DNA of 64,000 nucleotides, from contig NZ_BAKG01000011.1 of assembly GCF_000614065.1 (NCBI RefSeq), forward strand, positions 1-64,000, written 5' to 3'. The stretch's first letter is position 1, and the number at the start of each line of letters is the position of its first letter. The stretch comes from Prevotella dentasini JCM 15908. GTDB taxonomy: Bacteria > Bacteroidota > Bacteroidia > Bacteroidales > Bacteroidaceae. Position numbers and translations under genes: made by a program. The notes under the pieces are model-generated. The model had not been told where the DNA came from. It did not search any database and saw only the letters and a list, made by a program, of their open reading frames with translations. Below are positions 28,673 through 35,429 of the stretch, piece by piece.

Positions 28673-29905
28673 TTATAACCGAGGCTTCTTCTGTTTCTTC
28701 TTTCTCTGCATCCGCTTTCGGAACTGCTCCTCTTCCCAGTCTGTCCCGCTTGTTTCCACAGGGAAATCGAGAAGACCTCCCAAGAAGGAATTATCCTCTG
28801 TCGAAAATGTCTGGGAAGCAGACTGATTTTCTGCTTGAGGGGTAGTAACAGATAGTTCGGGATGCGGGCAGTCGAACCACTCGGCAACGGCGTTTGCCGA
28901 AAGTTCCTTGCCCAATCTCGAGCCATTGACGACACAGCCGTTGTTATGGTCTATGAAGGTGATGCCATAGAGCCGTCCCTGTTCGTTCTCACGGAAGAGT
29001 ACATCAATACCCTTGTGATGGAGATTCGTTCGAAAATCCTCTTTGGTAGCAGAACGCTTCAATGCTCCGGCTACGACCGCTTTGGTCTTGGGGGCAAGAT
29101 GCTTTTCTTTCAGTTTCTCCTTTGAAGCCTTGAAGCTTTTTTGCAGGGCTTCATATCCGACAGCCTTCCCGAAAAGGGAAGCCTTGAAAGGATTACCCAC
29201 CTTCTTACCTTTATCATCGGTAGCAAAATAGACCAATCCGTTATAGGGCTTTCCATACATTTCCCCCTTGACCTCTTCCACACATATATTATAGGTGGAA
29301 AGCAAGGCGCGGTATTCCTTAAAGCTCGGACAGTGATAAAATTTGACCGCCGGTTTGATGACTGAAGCCAGTTGCTTTTTAAGGTTTCCTTCTTCTATAC
29401 GGACTTTCTGCAAGCGAAATGCTTCCTTGAATTGCTTCTTGTCGGCAGGATGCAATCCATACCTTTGCTCCATCTCCCGTGTGATATGCTTACTCTTGTA
29501 GAAGTTGTTGCCATCGTTAATCTTCTTCCCTTGTTCATCGACGGCTAAGGTGACAATATGCAAATGATGCCTGTCTATATCCTCGTGTTTATACACGACA
29601 AAGGGCTGGTTGCCGTAGCCCATCTTTTCGATATACTCCTGTGCGATGGCAGAGAACTGCTCATCGGTGATTTTATCATCGGGATGCGGGTTCAGGGAAA
29701 TATGAATAACGGGCTTCTTCGTGCGAACTTGGCTCGGCATATATGCCAGAAAGTCCTGCAAACAAGCAGCAATATCGTGTGTGCCATCGGCAGAACAAAA
29801 TACCTTGTTGGTCTCCAAAATCTTTGCAACACCCTCGTTTACCTTCTCTCCATTGTACGCCAACGCCCCGAAAAGGGAACTCCCATAACTTATCTTTGCG
29901 ACCAT
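28673..29905 (-). CDS. mobB: MobB relaxase (mobilization nuclease)
   Basis: A 410-residue relaxase of the Bacteroides MobB type that nicks oriT and stays bound to the 5' end. Residues 1-20 (MVAKISYGSSLFGALAYNGE) form the usual start, with Tyr7 and Tyr17 as candidate nucleophiles. The metal-binding motif HEDIDRHHLHIVT is near residue 106. The C-terminal third is basic and low in complexity. Its start overlaps the end of mobA by 16 bp. Confidence 0.92.
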   Translation of the reverse strand: MVAKISYGSSLFGALAYNGEKVNEGVAKILETNKVFCSADGTHDIAACLQDFLAYMPSQVRTKKPVIHISLNPHPDDKITDEQFSAIAQEYIEKMGYGNQPFVVYKHEDIDRHHLHIVTLAVDEQGKKINDGNNFYKSKHITREMEQRYGLHPADKKQFKEAFRLQKVRIEEGNLKKQLASVIKPAVKFYHCPSFKEYRALLSTYNICVEEVKGEMYGKPYNGLVYFATDDKGKKVGNPFKASLFGKAVGYEALQKSFKASKEKLKEKHLAPKTKAVVAGALKRSATKEDFRTNLHHKGIDVLFRENEQGRLYGITFIDHNNGCVVNGSRLGKELSANAVAEWFDCPHPELSVTTPQAENQSASQTFSTEDNSFLGGLLDFPVETSGTDWEEEQFRKRMQRKKKQKKPRL

Positions 29906-30303
29906 TTCTCCTGAAATTCACGGGTGAGCTGTACGATTTCGCCTCCGATAGCCGCCAATTCGAGTGTCAGTTTCTCCAGTTGGGCAAGTATGGCGTAGGC
30001 TTTTTTCTCGGTGAAATTGCTCTTTAAGGCGACCACTACTTGGTTGTAATTGACCCCTACGCTCCGAAACTGCCCGTACAAAGTCGTCAATTTTTGATAG
30101 TAGTCAAGCAACGAGCGGTCTACTTTTATAACACGGAAAGTCTTGTCAAAGACCCTTGCCTTGATGAAAGCCGACTGACTTTGTACGCCCGCCGTCTCTT
30201 TCATGGAGAGAAACTCGGCAAATTCCATCGCCGTAAAATTGACCGAGACCCGTTTCTCGGTCTTCACTTTGGAGCTTATGCCCCGCATTTTCTTTTGTTT
30301 CAT
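29890..30303 (-). CDS. mobA: MobA mobilization accessory protein
   Basis: A 137-residue basic protein with a ribbon-helix-helix-like N-terminal region (KTEKRVSVNFTAMEFAEFLSMKE) and a helical C-terminal half (YGQFRSVGVNYNQVVVALKS). MobA proteins of this kind bind oriT and help the relaxase. The oriT is therefore expected just upstream, in 30304-30600. Confidence 0.85.
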   Translation of the reverse strand: MKQKKMRGISSKVKTEKRVSVNFTAMEFAEFLSMKETAGVQSQSAFIKARVFDKTFRVIKVDRSLLDYYQKLTTLYGQFRSVGVNYNQVVVALKSNFTEKKAYAILAQLEKLTLELAAIGGEIVQLTREFQEKWSQR

Positions 30304-30600
30304 TTTCTACTTTGGATTTTAGTGTTTCACGGCATCACCGGCATTCGAGACAAGGCATTCTCCCTTCCAAGAAAAAACGACTTCGGAGTTTTTTCAGCCC
30401 TCTGCAAGAGCAAGGGTTTTATGCTGCAAAAACGGAGTCGTGCTGCATAAAACATACCTTGCTATTTGCTCCGGCGCAAATAAATCCGTCCGCAAAGGAC
30501 GGAAGTCGAGTTTCTCAAAAAAGAACGCTTCATGCCTCGAAAACTTCGGCTTACCGCTTGGGTGCAAAGTTACTAAGCGTTGTGCCTAAATCACTTACCT
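30304..30600. other. Probable oriT region upstream of mobA
   Basis: No gene. A long imperfect inverted repeat (30409-30424 and 30445-30463, arms AGCAAGG..TTTTATGC) is followed by the hairpin CCGTCC-GCAAA-GGACGG at about 30487-30503. A further A-run/T-run hairpin lies at 30371-30395. A minus-strand TAACTTTG (30565-30572) looks like the mobA promoter, which puts these structures in its leader. Position directly upstream of mobA-mobB is where Bacteroides oriTs lie. No nic site could be assigned. Confidence 0.5.
30565..30572 (-). promoter_or_regulatory. Promoter -7 box of mobA operon
   Basis: On the minus strand TAACTTTG matches TAnnTTTG. It implies an untranslated leader of about 250 nt before mobA. 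Confidence 0.5.
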
Positions 30601-30608
30601 CTCACGAA

Positions 30609-30689
30609 GCCACAAATACGCAAATCAGAGCCACAAGTACGCAGTTAGCAAAAAGGGTGAGAAAAGAGCTTTGAAGGCATCTATATTTG
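30609..30689 (+). promoter_or_regulatory. Promoter with 16-bp box (plus partial second copy) upstream of the transfer operon
   Basis: The box GCCACAAGTACGCAGT at 30630-30645 is followed after 36 bp by TATATTTG (30682-30689). A related copy, GCCACAAATACGCAAAT, begins 21 bp upstream at 30609. It faces the parA-tra operon. Confidence 0.68.
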
Positions 30690-30712
30690 CCCCGTCGAAG
30701 AGCAAATCGAAG

Positions 30713-30841
30713 ATGTCCGCCATCGCAAAAGTCCCTGATTGGGATGCGTTCCTTTTCGAGAGTATGTACAGCGAATACGTATGGAACTTCGACAATGCAA
30801 TCGAAGGGATGTATCTGCGAACGACGGTACAATTGTCCTGA
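30713..30841 (+). CDS. Possible small leader protein before parA
   Basis: A 42-residue open frame (MSAIAKVPDWDAFLFESMYS...) starts 23 bp after the boxed TATATTTG promoter, a distance like that of the other boxed genes. Composition looks protein-like, but I recognise no family. It could be a leader peptide or a shortened remnant, since a different frame stays open downstream to 30989. The rest of 30842-31070 shows no supported gene. Confidence 0.3.
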   Translation: MSAIAKVPDWDAFLFESMYSEYVWNFDNAIEGMYLRTTVQLS

Positions 30842-31070
30842 CGCAGGCAGAGGGAAATCCGCGATGGGATTCCTGAATGAAGGGATGGACAACTCCACTT
30901 TTTATGCAGGCGAGGACAGCCGTCATCATCGGCATATATTCCTCTGCACAAACGGAGTTCCCCGAACGTCGGGACATCCGAACAGATGAGGAAGCCGGTA
31001 TTGGAATGAATCAACTGACACGGGCAGATTCCCGTGATGAAGCATATGTAGAACAAAACTCTAAAAGACA

Positions 31071-31852
31071 ATGAAAAAGAAACCTGTTTTTATCGCCTTC
31101 TCCACCCAGAAGGGAGGCGTCGGCAAAACGACCTTTACGGTCCTGACGGCAAGCTGTCTGCACTATGTCTGCGGATACAATGTCCTTGTGGTGGATTGCG
31201 ACTACCCGCAGTTCAGCATCAACGAGATGAGAAAACGAGATGCCAAAGGCTTGGAAACGAACAGCTCGCTACAGGAATTGGCGGTCGCTCAATTCTCCCG
31301 GCTTCAAAAGCTACCTACAACATCCTTTGTACGACCTCGGACGAAGCCATAGGCGTCGTACAGGATTATCTGGAACACAATGAATCGGAAACAGATTTCG
31401 TGTTTTTCGATTTGCCAGGCACCATCAACACGAGAGGTGTCATCGACACGCTTGCTGGTATGGACTATATCTTCACACCTATCTCTTCCGACCGAATCTC
31501 CTTGGAAAGCACGCTGAGTTTCTCTGCCGTTATCAAGCAGGCGGTCACGGACAATGCGGACACGGACAACAAGGGGATTTACCTTTTCTGGAACATGGTG
31601 GACGGCAGAGAGAAAACACCCCTCTATGCGATGTATGAGAAAGTCATTGCCGAGTTGGGACTTCCCATCCTAAAGACGTCAGTCCCCAACACGACCCGCT
31701 ACAAAAAGGAGATCATGGATGAGGGTACGACCCTCTTCCGTTCAACTATCTTCCCCGCATCCCGCACGCTGCTCAGAGGCAGCCGCCTGAAAGAACTTGT
31801 GGAAGAAATCCTGTCCATTGTAAAACCTGAAGCGTATGGCAGAGAAGCATAA
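31071..31852 (+). CDS. traA: ParA-family ATPase TraA (frameshifted in this sequence)
   Basis: A 260-residue Walker-type partition ATPase that opens the transfer operon in Bacteroides ICEs. The N-terminus has STQKGGVGKTTFT (deviant Walker A) and VLVVDCDYPQFS. The frame breaks at about 31303-31307, where one A appears to be missing from a short run, and resumes as KATYNILCTTSDEA, with FVFFDLPGTINTRGVI and the typical LYLFWNMVDGREKT-like block (YLFWNMVDGREKT). Its end overlaps the next gene by 17 bp. Confidence 0.82.
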
Positions 31853-32264
31853 AGAAAAAATAAATCCTGATGCTATCAGGGAGCTGATCTCGCAAGGCAT
31901 TCCCATGAGACGAAAAGATAGTTCTCCCTCTGCTTCTTGCGAGGAAAAGGAGTCTGTCGAGGAAACTCAGGAGGAAGAGAGAGAACTTTCCGAGGAGGTG
32001 AAACGGCCTCTTTCCCGTACACGTCGCAGAATACCGAAGGGGGACTATGAATCCTTGTTCATCTACCGCAACGACCTGAAAGACCGTAAGACCATCTATG
32101 TCGCCAGAGAATTGCAGGAAAAGCTGGCAGAGATAGTCATGTCGATGAAAAACAGGGAGATGACCATCGGAATCTATGTCGAGAACATCATCCTCCACCA
32201 CTTTGAAGTCTATAAGGACGAAATAAACAGATTAAATGAACTCAAATTCAAAAAACTATTGTAA
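31836..32264 (+). CDS. DUF3408 protein (TraB-like)
   Basis: A 142-residue protein with a low-complexity acidic N-terminal half and a C-terminal DUF3408 domain (DYESLFIYRNDLKDRKTIYVARELQEKL, IGIYVENIILHHFEVYKDEINRL). This domain resembles a ribbon-helix-helix fold, so it is probably a DNA-binding partner of the ParA before it. A second copy of the same architecture follows immediately. Confidence 0.78.
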   Translation: MAEKHKEKINPDAIRELISQGIPMRRKDSSPSASCEEKESVEETQEEERELSEEVKRPLSRTRRRIPKGDYESLFIYRNDLKDRKTIYVARELQEKLAEIVMSMKNREMTIGIYVENIILHHFEVYKDEINRLNELKFKKLL

Positions 32265-32265
32265 G

Positions 32266-32640
32266 ATGAAAAAGCAAAACGTAAGACAGAATGCAGGGCA
32301 GACAGCCCGCATGGAAAACAAGAGTGTATCCTCCAAGGTGACTATCCGTAATTCCACCATGCTGATAGAGCGTTCGGAGACAGGAAAGGAAAAGCAGAAA
32401 CCGGAACCGAGCGATTACGAGGAGACCTTCCTGAAACGGCATATCATGGAAAAGGGAGTGTCCGTCTATGTTTCCCAACAGATCAAAGATGAGATAGCCT
32501 GCATCGTGGGCACAATCACTGGCAACAGCCTGCCTCTCTCCGCCTACATCGACAACATCATCCGTCATCATCTTGACACCCATCGCGATGAGATAGACGC
32601 CTTGTTCGAGCAACAGTTCCGTAAACGTTTCGAGCGATGA
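32266..32640 (+). CDS. DUF3408 protein (second copy, TraC-like)
   Basis: A 124-residue protein starting MKKQNVRQNAGQTARMENK, with a C-terminal DUF3408 domain (DYEETFLKRHIMEKGVSVYV, LPLSAYIDNIIRHHLDTHRDEI). It is a clear relative of the preceding gene, probably from tandem duplication, and starts one base after its stop. It overlaps the next gene by four bases (ATGA). Confidence 0.78.
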   Translation: MKKQNVRQNAGQTARMENKSVSSKVTIRNSTMLIERSETGKEKQKPEPSDYEETFLKRHIMEKGVSVYVSQQIKDEIACIVGTITGNSLPLSAYIDNIIRHHLDTHRDEIDALFEQQFRKRFER

Positions 32641-33226
32641 AGCAGGTCATCTTTATTCTGCTGTCGGTAGGCTTAGCCTATCTTGGCAGCGTGCAGGTCG
32701 CCCGTTTCCTGTACGGACGCTATCGGAGTGCCGTGAGACTCTACCGTGACTTGCAACTCTTTTTCAGGGAACGGGGCAAGGGGAAAGTCGTAATCACCAT
32801 CCGCATCCCCCAAAAGGAATCCTCCAAGAGGAGAATGTCCTTTTAGACGAATTGCCCATTGAAGAAGAGCAACAACAAGAACAGAGTTTTGAAACAGAAG
32901 TATCCGAAGCGACCTCTCCAACTATTCCCGAAGAAGAGGAATATGTACTGGTGGAAGTCCAAGGTGAAAGCCACTCCCTCTCGGAAAGCATCACAGCGGA
33001 AGAGCTGCAACAAATGGGCAGTGTCCTCTCCTGTAAGAATGCCCCGATAGAGGAAGCCGCAAAAGCTGCTGAAACTATCTGTAAGATACACGACTCCCCG
33101 ATGTTCCAAGCGATTAAGAAAGCGGCTGGAGAACGTGTCCGCGAACTGCTGGAGCGCGTTGCCAAAGAAACTCCGAAAGAGGTTCAGTCAGGCAACTTCG
33201 ATTACAAACGATTTATCACTACGTAG
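32637..33226 (+). CDS. Membrane-anchored acidic protein of the transfer operon (frameshifted)
   Basis: The first frame gives an N-terminal membrane segment and a basic region (MKQVIFILLSVGLAYLGSVQ...FFRERGKGKVVITIRI). At about 32824-32827 one A seems to be missing. The other frame continues as EENVLLDELPIEEEQQQEQ, then a Glu-rich middle and a helical C-terminus (MFQAIKKAAGERVRELLERV), in all about 197 residues. Layout (one anchor plus an acidic tail) is like that of TraD at 33983. The function is unknown. Confidence 0.6.
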
Positions 33227-33255
33227 AATTCATCCACTCAAAGAAAAGAGAAAAT

Positions 33256-33995
33256 ATGAGTAACCCCCTTTATCTCGCCATCGCTTCCCCGAAGGAGGTG
33301 TCGGCAAAACTTCGCTTACGGTACTTGCCGCAAGCATTCTGCATTACCACAGAGGATACGATGTCGTCGTCGTGGATTACAACCATCCCGTCCATACAAT
33401 CGCCCGTCTGCGTCAGCAAGAGTCGGAAGAACTAAATCATCAAAGCCTGATGCATCTGAAACATCGGACACCCTGCACCCCTTATCCGATTATCTGCGCT
33501 TCGGTGCGGGAAGCCCTGAACCGGGTGGAGCGACACTGTGCGGACAATCCTCCTCGCTGCATTCTCTTCGACCTCCCTCCATTGATGCGTACCGAAGGAA
33601 CAGTAGAGCTGCTTTCAGCAATGGACGCCGTCGTCTTTCCCGTTACGGGGAGTCCGATGGACATGGAAGCTGTCCGACATTTCATCGACATCTTGGGAGA
33701 GCAGATACTGACTATGGGCAAGGGCAATATCCGTGAGCTTTACCTGCTCCGCAATATGGTACAGGCTTGGGAACGCGAGGATGCCGACGAATGCTGTCGC
33801 ACCCTTGCCGATGAAACAGGAGCTTTGCTGATGCAGACTTCATTGAGCCACTCCCGTTTGTATCGTCCTTTCCTTTCCGAGCGCAGAAGAGGGGTATGCA
33901 CCCTCTTCCCTCCTCACGGAGGAAAGTTGAGTCAGCTATGCAAGCAATTAGGCGATGAACTTCATGAAATCCTGCAACGCCTATGTACCGAATAG
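33256..33995 (+). CDS. Second ParA-like ATPase (frameshifted)
   Basis: It starts MSNPLYLAIAS, then the frame slips in the CCCC run at 33291-33296 and continues EGGVGKTSLTVLAASILHY, a Walker A motif in which the usual first Lys is Glu. GYDVVVVDYNHPVHTI, then CILFDLPPLMRTEGTVELL and LYLLRNMVQAWERED match the corresponding blocks of TraA. It is about 246 residues. Substitutions (DYN for DCD, LRNM for FWNM) mark it as a diverged paralogue. It overlaps TraD by 13 bp. Confidence 0.7.
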
Positions 33996-34573
33996 TCCTT
34001 GTTCTGCTCTTGCTCTACCTTTTGTGGCTGCTGCTTTTTCTCTCGTATGAACGAAGAAAAAGAAAGAACAGGGCAATTGAGAAAAAGCCTTGCCAAACGG
34101 TCAGTGACGCTGAAATCATCGGTAAAAGTCGCTTCAAGCTCAGCCACTCGGCGCCACAAGTACGCAGTTATCCAAAAGGCGAGGCTGAAGCAAAAAAGGC
34201 TTCTACATTTGCTGCCGAAAACGGACAAGAGCCATCGGAGGAGCCGGATAATCTGCCCGACATAGATGAGATTCCTTTAACGTATGAGTCCTCCGATTCT
34301 CCATCATTTGAAGAGGAGGACGAGGAACTTCCCATACAGGGAGAAAGCGAATATGCCACGGGAATTGATTTTGAACGGGTGCTGGAAGCCTTGTCGGTCA
34401 TTCACCGCCACGCCCATACCGAAGCAGAGCGACAGAGGACCGGCGATACGCTGAGCGAGTTGGAAGGAACCCATCTGATGGAAACGCTCCGAAGCGACGC
34501 GAAACGCTCGGCCACGATCGATGAAATCGTCCGTGCCCGTTTCGAGGAACTTTACAGTGGGGAAAAGGCGTAA
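33983..34573 (+). CDS. traD: TraD-like conjugal transfer protein (DUF4122)
   Basis: A 196-residue protein with one N-terminal membrane segment (residues 4-22), a basic stretch and EIIGKSRFKL. A long acidic linker follows, and a C-terminal domain with YATGIDFERVLEAL, then ERQRTGDTLSELEGTHLMETL. These match DUF4122 proteins encoded before traE in Bacteroides elements. The fourth copy of the 16-bp box lies inside this gene. Confidence 0.75.
   Translation: MYRIVLVLLLLYLLWLLLFLSYERRKRKNRAIEKKPCQTVSDAEIIGKSRFKLSHSAPQVRSYPKGEAEAKKASTFAAENGQEPSEEPDNLPDIDEIPLTYESSDSPSFEEEDEELPIQGESEYATGIDFERVLEALSVIHRHAHTEAERQRTGDTLSELEGTHLMETLRSDAKRSATIDEIVRARFEELYSGEKA
34153..34211 (+). promoter_or_regulatory. 16-bp box and promoter-like element inside traD
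   Basis: GCCACAAGTACGCAGT (34153-34168) is followed after 35 bp by TACATTTG (34204-34211). Being inside a gene it may be an internal promoter for traE-traQ. The downstream 40 bases also resemble those after the copy at 30630. Confidence 0.5.
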
Positions 34574-34747
34574 CGCCTCTTCCGAATGGTCTTGACCCAA
34601 TAGTATGAACCCTTTAATGCAACAGAAGCAATGAAAGAAAAAGAGTACGGCTGACCCTAAGAGAGTCACCACTAACATCCGAAAGTAACAACAGTATTCA
34701 CCCGTCGGGAGGACATATCCAATCCACTCGGCACAAAACAAAGATTT

Positions 34748-35047
34748 ATGACCAAAAGACATTTTCTAATCGCAGCCGTCCTGCTGCTTTCCATTTCCTC
34801 TGCCTTTGCCCAAGGCAACGGCTTGTCGGGCATCAACCAAGCCACCAACATGGTGACGAGTTATTTCGACCCTGCCACGAAACTCATCTACGCCATCGGT
34901 GCGGTCGTCGGTCTCATCGGAGGGGTAAAGGTCTACTCCAAGTTCTCGTCCGGCGATCCGGACACCTCGAAGACCGCCGCAAGCTGGTTTGGGGCGTGTA
35001 TTTTCCTCATTGTGGCAGCCACCATTTTAAGAAGTTTCTTCCTCTAA
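34748..35047 (+). CDS. traE: TraE (DUF4134), VirB2/pilin-like protein
   Basis: A 99-residue protein with a signal segment (MTKRHFLIAAVLLLSISSAFAQ), then two hydrophobic helices (LIYAIGAVVGLIGGVKVYSKF and FGACIFLIVAATILRSFFL) separated by SSGDPDTSKTAASW. Size and layout fit DUF4134 TraE and a VirB2-like role. A 174-bp non-coding gap lies upstream. Confidence 0.88.
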   Translation: MTKRHFLIAAVLLLSISSAFAQGNGLSGINQATNMVTSYFDPATKLIYAIGAVVGLIGGVKVYSKFSSGDPDTSKTAASWFGACIFLIVAATILRSFFL

Positions 35048-35051
35048 GCCT

Positions 35052-35429
35052 ATGGAGACCTATCCCATCAACAAGGGAATCGGTCGCTCGGTAGAGTTTC
35101 AGGGACTCAAAAGTCAGTATCTGTTCATTTTCGCCGGAGGGCTGCTTGCCCTTTTCGTGCTGTTTGTCATCCTCTATATGGCGGGTGTCAATCAATGGAT
35201 CTGTATCGGCTTCGGAGGGACCGCCGCATCCATTCTGGTTTGGCAGACCTTCTCCCTAAACAGAAAGTACGGGGAACACGGGCTGATGAAGCGTTCCGCG
35301 CTGCACAGCCATCCCCGCTACCTCATCAACCGACGACGCATCCCCCGTCTCTTCCGCCATCGAGAGCGGAAAAGAGCGGTAACCCGACCGATGAAGAATC
35401 TGCAAAACAGAAAGGAGGAAAAGCAATGA
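35052..35429 (+). CDS. traF: TraF (DUF4133), VirB3-like protein
   Basis: A 125-residue protein with MEGYPINKGIGR-like start (METYPINKGIGRSVEFQGLKSQYL), two membrane segments and a basic tail, matching DUF4133. VirB3-like proteins associate with the VirB4 ATPase, here TraG, whose ATG overlaps the TraF stop. Confidence 0.86.
   Translation: METYPINKGIGRSVEFQGLKSQYLFIFAGGLLALFVLFVILYMAGVNQWICIGFGGTAASILVWQTFSLNRKYGEHGLMKRSALHSHPRYLINRRRIPRLFRHRERKRAVTRPMKNLQNRKEEKQ

Noticed and set aside
30625..31071. Minus-strand 148-residue ORF opposite the parA leader
   Set aside because: The protein has no domain, and it covers the boxed plus-strand promoter and the likely leader ORF.
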